Assembly (NCBI RefSeq): GCF_964355755.1
Contig: NC_092670.1
Span: 36,133,795-36,197,794 of the forward strand
Length of the DNA stretch: 64,000 nt
Source of the DNA: Antedon mediterranea
Taxonomy: Eukaryota; Echinodermata; Crinoidea; Comatulida; Antedonidae
Reading direction: 5' to 3'
The notes below the pieces were generated by a model. The model did no database searches, had not been told where the DNA came from, and worked only from the letters and a program-made list of their open reading frames with translations. Both the position numbers and the translations under genes were made by a program. Below are positions 1 through 11,099 of this stretch, one piece after another (the stretch's first letter is position 1; each line of letters begins with the position of its first letter).

Positions 1-3000
1 CGCATGTCTCCAGAATTGGTGAACTTCTTGGTGTCAACGCCGTTGTTGGAGTTGAATTGGTTGTCGTTTACTCCAGTACCAGTGACGTCACAGACGAACT
101 TAAGGTCAACCTTATGTGGTTTTCGTGTAGCGGGAGCACCAGAGAAGATTGGTTTTGGATCACTTCTGAGGGTATTGATGTATCGCATCTTCTGTTGACT
201 AAGACGCTGTAGAGAAAAAGTGTAAATATTGGTGAATAGCACTGTTGTAGTAGTAGCAGGTGATTTGTTTATAAATATTATTAAAGAGTGAACACCACCC
301 GATGAACGTCTTTGTAAATGCGGCGAAGTGCCCATTTACTGCATACATTGCCATAACCTTGTGTCTTATTTTCAATTGAAGCTTTCTTTATTACTGTCAA
401 AATTTGTTTTTGAAGTTCTTAAAGTTAGTGAAAATATTATCTAAGTTTGTTATTGCTATTTTCTTGCTTGTATCGCCTGTACTATTTTTGTGCCATGTTG
501 GACACTGTTATCCCCAGTTGTCAATAAAGAATAATAAATATTACATAATGATAACACTTACTTTGGATTTAGTTCCGCATTCATCATAGAATGTTGTTAC
601 TGTCATCCACTTAGAGTTTCGGCTCTTGGCTGTACATTCTGGATCGTGAAGGTGGAGAAGTTCTGGTGCCATGTCATCGACGTATTTGTGTGGAACGTGG
701 AACGTCATGCTGTAGTCACCACAATCAACGTATGGTTCTGGTGGAGGTGCTGTAAGAAGAAACGTTTTCAGAACTTATTACAAAGATGGTATAATATAAG
801 GGAAATAGATACATTAAGATGGAAACAAAACGAAAGTTTATGCAGTAAATCAAATTAGAAGACCGTACGTGATTTGAATCCCCATGTTGTTGGTGGATTT
901 GGTTTCTTTCCTGGATCATCGCCGCCACCGCCGCCTTTGCCACCTTTTCCTTTTCCTCCCTTTCCTCCTCCTCCGCCGCCTGAAAGAGCTGAGCCCATTT
1001 CGCTTCTGCATGGTGATGGATTGACTGCCATTACGACGCCACCGTCCAGTTGAAGAGTAAACAGCATGCCGTCTTCAATGCCTGATGGTTTGTTGAATCG
1101 AAGGATGGTTGGGTCATCTGATGGGAATTCTACATCACTGGATTTAGAGGCGTCAAATTTAGCCAACACCTTTTGGCTTGGAAGTTCCAAAATTGAGATG
1201 TATGCACGGTTGGTTGGTCGAACAATCTAAAAGACGGTTAATAATAAATTACTAGCAGGTAAATGCACAAATAAATAATGAATGAAGAATGTAATGTATT
1301 TCAACGACGTGTTCAATTAATATTTTAACCAATGTAGGCCTATTACTGTACCTTTTTGTTGAATTTGATTTTCCATACTTTTTCCTTAGCGGTTTCGAAA
1401 TCTGGTGAGGGAATAGATTCTTCTGGAATGGCCATTGGTGGTGGTTTAGGCTTGCATTCAGCCGTTTGGAAGGGGTACATCAAGCCTGGATTAGGACTTT
1501 CTGCTGGAGCGTTACCACATGGGTCTGGTTTGTAGACAATAGCTGTACCTGAGTCAATCTCAACGAAGTATTGCACACCATCCTTGAATTTTTCTAGTGG
1601 AGGTTTGAACTCAATTATTGAACTCTCAGTTCCTTCGACAAATTTAATTTCATTAGGATCGGCAAAGTTGAATTTGGCCAATTCTTTGAAGTCCATTCCC
1701 TTTCGGTACTTAAGTCGAGCGTATGCTGGTTTGCGTGGTCGAGCAACCTATAAATTAAAATTGTTTTCGTCATTATTAGACCTAAAATTAAAGTGGATAT
1801 AAAGTATATACATTTGGTTAATCAAGTGACCTTGAACTTCAGAGAAACAGAGGAATTATTTGTGTCTTTGGTGATTAAGGATGATGAAGGATTGTTTTAT
1901 CACACCTCAGGAAACCACAATTTCCCATAACTTCATTCTTCATGGAAAAATAATATAAAAGCCACAAACACATAGATTAGCAATTCCACACCCACATTGC
2001 CATCATGCAACACGAATTACTATTATTATAGATACTTGTTTGGTAATTACTGACCGAAAGAATTACACAAGCGCACTACTACCAACCTGAAAATAACAGG
2101 CCTCTATTATTACATTACTATTACAATTACCAAGCCAATGTTTTAAACTATAAACCCAACTGAATGGTACGGACAGTTTAATGTTGAGAATCGAGCCTAA
2201 AACGTGGTTCCCACTAGAACGCAACGCAGCGACGTATTGACGCAAAAAGTGATGTATTGCGTAATCAAGTGGGAACCGTCGACGCGGTAGTGCTGCAAAC
2301 ATCGCAGGTTTGTTTTCTAGGCGGGGGAAAATACAATTATTGGAATGGCATTTTGTTAAGTTGCGTTACGTTGCGTCGCTAGTGGGAACCAAGCCCAAGT
2401 TACATGCATAGTTAGATAATAATGCTTACTGGCTTGTTGAAAGCGAGTCTCCATGTCTTAGGCATTGGGGTTTCTCCTTTCTTGTTACCATAGACTTGTC
2501 CTGGTTTAGGAATTGACTTAGCCATGAGTAACTGAGCGGGTTCGGCTTCTTCTTTGTCCTTGGGCAGATCCTCTGTAGAAATATAATGAAAATATACAGC
2601 GTGAATAAGTTTACGAATAAATCTATGTCTAAACTATCAAACTAGTTTGACACAAAAGTGTGATGTGCCTAAATATGGTAGTGATATGACAAAATGACAA
2701 AATATTTGGAATTAAAGATATGTTTCGATAAAGATTTATACGTACTTGAGATCATAATTCGGCCACATACCGGATCACTTTGTACCCTGAACAAAACAAA
2801 TAATAAAAATATTATCATACGATTTTATATCTAATTATCTAATTATAAACATATTTTATAGGCCTAGATATACTAATACCAATATATTCCAAAATGTCTA
2901 TAAGCGATAAAATAATTATGTCTTGATAAACAAACTAACCAGTTGTTATCGAGAGCGGTGTAGCAAAATCCGACAACTCCTTCTTTTCTGCCAGCTGTGT

Positions 3001-5765
3001 ATGAAAGTTCCATAGATGCCTCGCTTCTTGGTAGGCTAGTGGTGATCTTAGTCTTCATTCCTGCTGGGGGACTCATTGGCATAGCAATGATACTGTAAAC
3101 AATTGAGAACATTTTTAAATATCAACGATATTGGTCGCTATAGAAATACAATAGTTGGTTTTGTGTTTGCAAACTTCTAAACTTACGTTTCGGCGTCTGA
3201 TGCTGGAAGAATTCTTGCTGTTACAATTCCTGTCCATTTCTCACCAGGTCGGATGATATCACAAGCTGGGCCTTGCACCAATGGACCTACACAGCTACCG
3301 GCTGCAAGTGTAGATGGTTTAATAGTATGGTTAAACTTAGTATAGTATTAGATTAAAACAAGATTTTAAAATGAAAAACAAGCTGAATACAACTGTACTA
3401 CATTTACTTGATAAGCCTCTTTATAAACTTTGCACAGAATGAGGATTCTTCACCGCCTAATATTAGTGATGGCTGTGGAACCGAAACGTTAGACCACGTA
3501 CAGTAATACCAACTTATATTTGACTATTGCTAACCCGTATTAAGTAGATTTATTTATAAATTGAAAAGTGTTTTTGATATTCGAGGGAAGGACAAAGGCA
3601 GGATATCAATGATCGATTGATAATCATAATCGATTGGTATTGATTAATACTTACGTTCTGTTACGTTTAACAGGAACTGGAATGGAATTGTACTCAGTGG
3701 CTCATTTGACTTCTTGTTCTTAAAATCTTCCACCATGATGGATGCAGCATACCAGCCAGGTATACCCATCTTAGGGAATTCCAATTCACATCGATCCTAT
3801 TGAGAAAAATATAATTTAAGTTCTGAGGAAAATCAAAATCCAAATAAAGTAACCAACATAACGAATTATATTTATATTTATATTATTATAAACTTAAACA
3901 TGAAAACTCATGGTTGCAAAAAGGGTCACTCCAATGAGTGGGATTCTACAAAACTAAAAAAAAATCGTGTTACCGAAATAAAGGAAAACAAAAACGAAAT
4001 TTTACAGGATTGTTTTTACCTTATCAAGAACTGCGTAATCGGTTGCCATTCCGCATACATGTTGGTCACTTCCGAATTTTGGTGGACATTCATTTTTGGC
4101 ATCGACCGCCCATCGACATCGTACAATATCACCATCTGGGTCAGATGCTATAGTAAAATAAAATGCCAACGTAATTATTTGTTGTTTATACAATATACTG
4201 ATACAAAGTAAGTTCAGAACTTTGACAAGAAACGAATGTATAATTATGTATGTGCATGGAAAGAAAATGTAAGGTTTAAGAAGGCAAATAAATGGACAGG
4301 TAATAGAATGAAACGCGAAATAAATTAAGGAAGAGTAATTGAAAGTGGAGAGTGAAGGAATGGGAATGGAAAAATGTGAAATGAAGGAACGGAAAGAGAA
4401 GCTAAATAAAAAAAAAGAATGAAAGAGAATGTTACGTAATGCAAATTAAACAGGATAATGAAGGTAAATTTGAGTATTAATTTATGTTGTGTTCTTACCT
4501 TCAATTGGAATAACACTTCTGCAGCCAGATCGAACAGTGAATACAGGCAACATAGTGACAACGGGTGAATGTTGATTTTTCTTAACTAAGTCTACTTTAG
4601 TTACCAATCTCCAGCAACTTCTTCCGGCTGCGTTTACCAGGTCAATCCAGTTACTGGCAGCTTTACATTGGGATTCAGGTTCTACTTGATAACTGAAAAA
4701 AAATGAATTCATTTCGCGTCTAAGGTTTCTGTTTGTTCTACAAAATACCTTACATTAAGATTGGTTATCACTAGGACGCAGCGCAAGGACGTGAGCAAAA
4801 CGCAAGTGATTTGACCGATCACGACGTGATATATCATCCGTGTCGCTGTGATTTGTCAACACGCGTTGCGCCTAAGTCATTGTATGTCCAACAATATGCG
4901 TCTATGGTTAGTGTTCTTTTCTTAGCTTATTTATAATAAATCATTATCATATATTATTATAAAATAAACGCCATGAAACACTTAAAAAGCTGTAGAACTT
5001 ACAAAAGTGTAAATTGTGGTCTATCTGCGGTAAATTCGGCGTATCCTTCGACAACACTCCAGTCTTGTGTTTCACTATACCCAACACAATCATAGGTCAA
5101 AGGTCCTGCAACCTTATTGTCTCCGGCGCAGTCAATACATCTCAATACACCATTGTATTCACCAGTCATTGTTTGGCCAATGTTCTTGCATTCGTACTCA
5201 AGACCCCATGATCTTTTGGCAGCCAACCTCCACTTTACTCTAATCTAGATAAAGTTAAAAAGGTGAAAGTGTAATTGCAGACCTTTCGATGACAAATTGA
5301 TGAGGAGAGAGGTTAAATGATTCGAGTAAAAAGGGGAAAAAACATACATAAGAATGTTACATTAGTCAAAAGAAAGAATGTAAGTGATGATATTGAATAA
5401 TTCTGAATTGCGTAATGTTGAAAAGAATGTTGAATAGAGGACCTTTGGCCAACAAGAAAAAAAAGGTTTTTTTAGGGGCATTGTGTTTGCTATGTATTTA
5501 TATGTTATCGTTCTTAGTGCACATACGAACATACTGTATTAATATGTCTATAGAGATTGTTCTAATTCAGATTTAGATTAAAATTGTAATCTAATAAAAC
5601 AGTTATTGTTTTTAGTTCACATTGCACATCTCCAGACAATCATGCAGGCAATAAACTTACTTGGTTTTTACCCAACTTCTCATAGCTGAAGGTACCACCA
5701 CGGTAATGGCTGGCCTCTACTGCCCCCAGAACAAACACCAGTGCGAAGAGTACAATACCTTGCAT
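1..5765 (-). CDS. Secreted ZP-domain multidomain protein, gene A (3' end beyond window)
   Basis: Not a gene I can name. Thirteen coding exons are visible (5765-5661, 5244-5003, 4692-4499, 4147-4020, 3796-3655, 3301-3187, 3092-2940, 2786-2746, 2572-2430, 1747-1352, 1226-869, 749-562, 191-1); all join in frame to give 798 residues before the edge. Residues 1-18 are a signal peptide (MQGIVLFALVFVLGAVEA), followed by SHYRGGTF. Then come a Cys-rich segment, SDPDGDIVRCRW (about 182-193), a GWYAASIMVEDF segment and a VQSDPVCGRI segment. Two related ~90-residue modules (about 410-530 and 545-635) resemble bacterial-type Ig-like (Big_5/SbsA) folds. A Gly/Lys linker (636-655) leads into a ZP-N half with VDCGDYSMTF, LHLHDPEC and DECGT, and the beginning of the next ZP segment (VDLKFVCDV). 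ZP domains polymerise outside cells, so a coat or matrix role is inferred. It is paralogous to the gene at 25483-35330. Confidence 0.88.
2203..2396. mobile_element. MITE family 1, diverged copy in an intron of gene A
   Basis: The ends are inverted: GGTTCCCACTAGAACGCAAC on the left and GTTGCGTCGCTAGTGGGAAC on the right. Short TIR-bounded elements of this sequence recur at 4753, 32366, 39530 and 59212. No transposase is encoded, so it is a nonautonomous inverted-repeat element. Confidence 0.7.
2628..2705. mobile_element. MITE family 2, half copy
   Basis: It contains the family words ACTATCAAACTAGTTTGACA and GTGATGTGCC followed by ATATGGTAGTGATATGACA; the second terminal repeat is absent. It lies in an intron of gene A. 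Confidence 0.5.
4753..4880. mobile_element. MITE family 1, decayed copy
   Basis: It keeps recognisable GGACGCAGCGCAAGGACGTGA and CACGCGTTGCGCC blocks in inverted orientation but has lost clear termini. It lies in the gene A intron between exons 4692-4499 and 5244-5003. Confidence 0.5.
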
Positions 5766-6715
5766 TTTCGCTAAAATAAACGAAACAAAACATGTTAATA
5801 AAATAGTAAAACGATATATCTAACTAAACAAGTTTGAAAAGTACGTAATTTACCAATTGTATTGCCTTTGAAAAAAAAAACAATAATAATAATATATTCC
5901 TCCTAGCAATCTTCTTTGGATGTTTTTACATAAACTTTTTGCATAAACCTTTTTCATAAACCGTACTAATAAAGATCGTTTACTATTTGAAAAGCTAGGC
6001 CAAGAGGATTATTTTTTAAATGATAATTATGCTCCGTGTGTTTTAATAATAACGCTTTTTTATCTAAACATTGCATTCTATACGGTATTAAATCAAACAT
6101 AAGGTTAACTAACTAAACTATTCACAGTATTCTAATTAAAATTTCTAGAAAATATAAATTCAAAATATGGAACTATAGAAAGTGTGTTTTTATGAGTCGT
6201 TACTATTGCTAATCTTACAAATGAGAAACTGCAATCATTTTGAGGGAACTGATACAATTCGTGGAAGTAAAACAAAACTTATTTTTCTAAAAAAAATGCT
6301 AATCAACTGAATATACTACTGTAAACTATATACACAAGGAGAACTTTTCTTTACGTATACGAAAGTTTAGGTAAAAAACTTTCGTTTAATAAATCTATAG
6401 TGTACGTTGAAAAACATTAGGCATATAGATATAATCATTCTGATATTGTCAACGAATATACAAAGCCAGCTATATAAATAATACTTAATATGTTATCACT
6501 ATTTCTAAAAATAACTAGTATGCCTACTATCTAAAAAATTAAATAGTTTGTTGTTTCAAACATATTTATTTCAAAATCTATAACTGGTATTTTATCTATA
6601 TTTTTCTTACAGTAATACACGTTACTATATAAAACAAGTTGAAAATTCCTACCTTGTGTTTAAACTCCTGTGCTAGATAAACTTCAGACGTATGGTACGT
6701 CTGCCGATCTGATGC
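5766..6715 (-). other. 5' UTR of gene A: noncoding exon 1 plus intron
   Basis: On the minus strand a short exon runs from about 6714 to 6653 and ends at an AAG|GTAGG donor. A TTTTAG acceptor at 5772-5771 lies a few bases before the ATG at 5765. The intron between them (about 880 bases) is very AT-rich and shows no other ORF. The layout matches the noncoding first exon inferred for the paralogue. Confidence 0.6.
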
Positions 6716-6736
6716 TGAAACTTTCAAATAGAGGCG

Positions 6737-6776
6737 TTTATATATCTTTTTGGTTGTCATTTACTTCATTACGTCA
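6737..6776 (-). promoter_or_regulatory. Core promoter of gene A: TATA box and CRE-like site
   Basis: On the minus strand TATATAAA lies at 6744-6737, about 25-30 bases before the likely transcription start near 6714 (TTTCAGCATC context). A CRE/ATF-type word TGACGTAA sits at 6776-6769, 24 bases upstream of the TATA box. The same two elements precede the paralogue. Confidence 0.6.
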
Positions 6777-7485
6777 TCAGTTAATGATGCACATTTTTGT
6801 AAAATACATGTGGATTTCTCATTAAATTGCATTATATTAATACGGCTCATATAAAATGAATATACTTTACATTATTGCGTTAATATACAAGTTATTTGAT
6901 AACGAACTTTTAATCGCTTGCCTTACTTTATCTAGAACAGTTTTGCTGACGTTTTAAAATTTAATATAGGCCTAAATCCAAACAGATGGTCGACTTAAAA
7001 CTTTTAATTATATTACCCATTGTATTTCGTGATGATATTTCTGCTGTAAATATGGTTAAAACTAATGTTACGATAATATTAAACAATAGTTTCCGTATGG
7101 TTATTTCCTTAATTAAAAAAAAAACAATGTTAAATTGTTTATTCCTTGATTTAACAATCACTACTGCAGTTGGGTTTTTTTACGGGACCTCAAACATCAT
7201 ATCCAGCTATCCAATTGTTAAGGGTAAGGAAGAATTAAAAATTCTATTTTTTTAAACCTTTTTTTCTGGCATTTTACTTAAGAAACTTTAGGCCTATGCA
7301 TACATTCTTCAAAATATAATTTATTTATTTATTGCATTCGTATTACAATCAAAATGTCGTTTAAACGGGTAGAGTACAGGATTGGTAATAAAAAATTAAA
7401 TTAAACGTTTAGTAAAGTTAGGTTTGTTCTAAAAGAAAACAAGGTTGGTAAAGCAAGTAAAGTAAAATTGACACAGTCAAAGGTA
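6777..7485. other. Intergenic, no gene seen
   Basis: AT-rich sequence upstream of the gene A promoter. Overlapping ORFs on both strands at 6961-7255 have low-complexity composition and no recognisable domain, so I annotate nothing here. Confidence 0.6.
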
Positions 7486-7815
7486 TCATGTCAACATTAT
7501 TTTACTGCAGTTACTCCAGTAACTGCATTTTTGTAATGAAACAAAGTCTTTTACCGAAAAAGCTTTTTTTTATTACTAAAAATATATTCATTTCATAATA
7601 TTCATAACTTAACGTATACAGTACATCTCTTTAAAAGTTAAGTTCTTAACACATTTACTTAGCGTGTTAATTTCTTACAGTATTCATTTTCTTAAACATA
7701 TTCATTTTTTAACATTAATCATTTTAGCAAAAAGCTTGCTAATTATTGCATAAACTAAAACGTAAAACAAAATGTATTTAATGCAGTAACTGCAGTAGAA
7801 TAATGTTGACATGGT
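7486..7815. mobile_element. Inverted-repeat MITE with ~35-base TIRs
   Basis: The left end has CATGTCAACATTATTTTACT followed by GCAGTTACT. The right end has GCAGTAACTGCAGTAGAATA followed by ATGTTGACATG, the reverse complement with few changes. The interior is AT-rich and noncoding. A fragment of the terminal word (TTATTTTACTGCAGTTACTG) recurs at about 21331. Confidence 0.65.
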
Positions 7816-7841
7816 CCCTAAAGGTCAAGGTCAAGAAAACA

Positions 7842-8080
7842 GACTGTAGTGGGGAACCTAATGTAATTCCGTGAGATTTTAATGCTCAAATTGAGTTCTT
7901 GGCAGTTTTGGAATCCTTAGTACTCACAGAATTCATATCAAAATGGCACTTATTTTTTACTCAAAACTGATAGTTAGCTCCTTATTTAACCACGTACGAA
8001 CGTAATTTGTGTGACAAAGCTTACAATAGTATGATAAATCAGTCCAAAGGTACAATTTATAATAATAGCATATGGCAACC
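7842..8080 (+). repeat. Dispersed repeat, copy 1 (pair with 22494)
   Basis: It shares long blocks with 22494-22782, such as GATTTTAATGCTCAAATTGA, TTCTTGGCAGTTTTGGAATC, CAAAACTGATAG, TTAGCTCCT and ACGAACGTAAT. No coding potential is seen. The family is unidentified. Confidence 0.6.
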
Positions 8081-8219
8081 ATATTGGAATCCAAGATGGC
8101 CGCCATTAAAAATGTATATAATATATGCATTTATGTATTTAATCATCAAATTATGGCTGCCATATGAATAAATAAATAATATTGAGAGAATATAGTATTA
8201 AAATATACGTATATATATA

Positions 8220-8390
8220 AATCCAAAGGCAAATTACTGAAAAAATGACAATGCTGTGGGTATCAGTGGCTGGATCTCATTGGAGATACAAAATAAAAGC
8301 GAAAAGCTAAATCAAAACGAGAAGTAAAACAGCCAGAAAAGTTAGCAGAGCTTTCGGGCAACACTAGCCCTTCATCAGTACAAGTGAAGG
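8220..8390 (-). mobile_element. Hammerhead-like element end, copy 1
   Basis: On the minus strand it reads CTGATGA (8378-8372), one extra A, a GGGC/GCCC hairpin stem with a seven-base loop, then GAAA (8355-8352), the word order of a hammerhead ribozyme core. The block at 8341-8380 recurs at 9268-9307, and the block at 8220-8265 recurs at 9217-9265. Penelope-like retroelements carry such motifs; assignment to them is inference. Confidence 0.45.
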
Positions 8391-8479
8391 AATTTGGATA
8401 ACGTCATAGTATAAAGCTGGCAAGTGCTGCCTGGGTGGACAGGAATAAAAGAAATATAACAAAGGGCGACAGGGTGGAG

Positions 8480-8507
<28 letters not shown>
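8480..8507. repeat. (AT)n microsatellite
   Basis: About 14 AT units. A matching run at 9190-9216 lies on the other side of the SINE pair. Confidence 0.9.
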
Positions 8508-8510
<3 letters not shown>

Positions 8511-8809
8511 ACATCAGGCAATGAATATTAATTCTAAACCGTCCGGTGATATACTGAAATTTAATTAATTAATTTGAAACGATAAAGATGAGGAAATCTG
8601 TGAGAATGAGAAAAAGTCGCCCCAACCGAGACTCGAACTCGGACCGCCTCCTTGATATGCAGATGTCCTAACCATTAGACCACTGGGGCTTTCATGGTAT
8701 TGTTCAAACTCGATTGGATAGCGACTCTTTAACATTCTCGGCGTGGTACGGTGGAACAGCACTAGTCCTCAGTTGTACGCACGCGCACCAGAGATCAAAT
8801 TGATACGCC
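8508..8809 (-). mobile_element. tRNA-derived SINE, copy 1
   Basis: The minus strand at 8689-8619 folds as a near-complete tRNA. It has a seven-pair acceptor stem (GCCCCAG/TTGGGGC), a D arm with GGTCTAATGGTTAGGAC, and a T arm with GAGTTCGAGTC (B box). The anticodon stem has mismatches, and the loop would give anticodon ATC. The tRNA-like head is followed by an A/T-rich tail with ACTTTTTCTCATTC. The mismatches, lack of a proper terminator context and a second copy 367 bases away indicate a SINE or tRNA pseudogene rather than a working tRNA gene. Confidence 0.65.
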
Positions 8810-8870
8810 TTCATCTTTCTGTATTTTATTCACGAGGCGGGATCTCCGAAGAGATACTTTTATATAATTA

Positions 8871-9179
8871 TATAAACACATCAAGCAATGAATATTAATT
8901 CTAAACCGTCCGGTGATATACTGAAATTTAATTAATTAATTTGAAACGATAAAGATGAGGAAATCTGTGAGAATGAGAAAAAGTCGCCCCAACCGAGACT
9001 CGAACTCGGACCGCCGGCTTGATATGCAGATGTCCTAACCATTAGACCACTGGGGCTTTCATGGTATTGTTCAAACTCTTTTGGATAGCGACTCTTTAAC
9101 ATTCTCGGCGACGTGGTACGGCGGAACAGCACTAGTCCTCAGTTGTACGCACGCGCACCAGAGATCAAATTGATACGCC
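8871..9179 (-). mobile_element. tRNA-derived SINE, copy 2 (tandem)
   Basis: Nearly identical to 8508-8809, including the flanks (ATAAACACATCA...ATCAAATTGATACGCC). The tRNA-like body is at 9056-8986. It differs in the anticodon stem (GCCGG instead of GGAGG), so neither copy has a fully paired stem. Confidence 0.65.
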
Positions 9180-9185
9180 CCAATC

Positions 9186-9189
<4 letters not shown>

Positions 9190-9216
<27 letters not shown>

Positions 9217-9310
9217 AATCCAAAGGCAAATTACTGAAAAAAATGACAATGCTGTGGGTATCAGTTAGTTAGCAGAGCTTTCGGGCAACACTAGCCCTTC
9301 ATCAGTATAT
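9190..9310 (-). mobile_element. (AT)n run and hammerhead-like element end, copy 2
   Basis: An AT run (9190-9216) is followed by a shortened second copy of the element at 8220-8390. The CTGATGA / GAAA words lie at 9305-9299 and 9282-9279 on the minus strand. The interior is deleted relative to copy 1. Confidence 0.45.
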
Positions 9311-10880
9311 ATTTATATATAAGTCAAATTACATATAATTTCGTAATTCCCAAATAATTAAGATGATTGTTTGTTTGATCTAGACCTTTTCTCATAATTT
9401 TAAAGGTAATTCTGGTAAAAGTACACATTAGGCTCAATGAACCGATGTGCCTTACAGTACATTAAAAAAGTAAAGTACATTTACACCAAAACATGATTAT
9501 GATTGAGAGAGAAAGAGATTACCTTAATTGCTAAATGAGATATAACATATTGGCTCCATCAAGCACGAGACATAAAATATGTTGGAAAGTAGTAGAAGTA
9601 TTATAGAGTATCATAGGTAGCTGAAAACAATCACATGATATTCCACGAGGTAATATGTTTTCAAGGGCAGTGGCTTGAAAAAGAGGGTATTAAGCTAAAC
9701 GAAACACCTGGTCAAAACACCCTGCACCAGAATAGGCCTAACGTTATCGCTAAATTTGAATTATAAAAACATTTCTGTTATACATATATAGTTTTGACAC
9801 ATACCGTATTGAATAAACTTCCTATTGAATATACGTCCCTCATAGAACATCATTTGAAATAAACGAATAAACGACCCGGGGCATTTATTCATTTCCTCGA
9901 ACAAACGATATTGCACTATTGTAGGCCTACACATTTTCATTGTACATTATTTATTGATATGATCTACAATTTACCAAGCCTTTTTTTTCTTAAGTAGGTT
10001 CGACCCACTTTTATTTCCTCATCAGTTAAAAATGTTCATTTATTTACAATGCATTGCACTTGATATTAATGTAATAGTATAATGCAAATACAACTGACAT
10101 TATTTAACTTTCAATACATATTAATAATTATTAAATCTCCTACTATTGTATTTTTAACTACAATAATAGTAAGAATATTTTTTTTAAATCATCTTTTACC
10201 AAGAATTTTGATACCATTTTTACTGTATTTTATCCCTATATTAACTATTTTTGTCCATGTTACCATATATTACTCGCGCCAGAGTAAACGTCTCTCTCGA
10301 ATAAACGCTACACTAGAAATCCTCCTGAACAATAAACGCTTGCGTTGCGGCTATGGTAATAAAAGAATGATACACGGAAATATCATCACTATCATTGTGA
10401 ATGAGTTTTAAGAGTAATGAATCATCAGACAATTATTTAATACGACTTTACCACACGTATTAAACTCATCATCAAACATAATGGAATTTAGAATATATGT
10501 TTAAGTGGTATTATTTAGTTGTTGTCAATAAAAAGTTAATATTAACAGTCATATAGGCCGAAATCACGAGGGGTCAGCATTTTAATACGTAGATGTCATA
10601 TTATTACTATAATTATTATATATTAACGACAATTTAAGACGTAAGCGCCATTTAGTCTAATTTTGAAATCCTATATTAGCCTTTTATAGTTTAGGAGTTA
10701 GCAATAATTGGATGTGTCCGATAATATTGGAGAACAGTTGAAAACACGAAAATCAGCGAAGAATTAGCAATCCACAGGAAAATCTACCACCCGATTCTCG
10801 AATCGGGTGAAACTACTGTCCTGTATTCATTGAGTAGGATCAAGTGTATACTGTAGAATATTTACAACTATTATATTGAA
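9311..10880. other. Intergenic, no supported gene
   Basis: The only sizeable ORF (10082-10411, plus) is an Ile/Leu-rich translation of AT-rich DNA. It has no recognised domain and no plausible splice or promoter context. I see no gene. Confidence 0.55.
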
Positions 10881-10883
10881 CAC

Positions 10884-10990
10884 TTTTATTCTACAGCTCA
10901 CAGGATGGTTGGTCGGTCGGTTGGTCGATCGGTAAACTCAAATTTGAGCACGCGACTGCAGCCATGTATATGGAATTGTTTACGTTTGTT
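10884..10990. repeat. GGTCGG-type dispersed repeat, copy 1
   Basis: A run of GGTTGGTCGGTCGGTTGGTC is followed by GTAAACTCAAATTTGAGCAC and GCGACTGCAGCCATGTATAT. The same order occurs at 13124-13246 and, inverted, at 15104-15196. Confidence 0.7.
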
Positions 10991-11029
10991 GAGGTTATGT
11001 ATACGTAACTACAGGCTGTTTCGTTTCGT

Positions 11030-11095
11030 TGTGTCTCACTTGGGACGCCACGCAAGGACGTAAGCGCAACGCAAGTGATATAACCATGGAGAGTG
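11030..11095. mobile_element. MITE family 1, half copy
   Basis: It contains GGGACGCCACGCAAGGACGT and AAGCGCAACGCAAGTGATAT, one arm of family 1. The opposite arm is missing. Confidence 0.5.
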
Positions 11096-11099
11096 AAAT

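Noticed and set aside
8619-9056. Two tRNA genes on the minus strand
   Set aside because: The cloverleafs have mismatched anticodon stems and sit in identical SINE-like units with common flanks; read as tRNA-derived repeats instead.
10082-10411. 109-codon plus-strand ORF as a membrane protein gene
   Set aside because: The hydrophobic composition follows from AT-rich codons; no domain, promoter or splice context.
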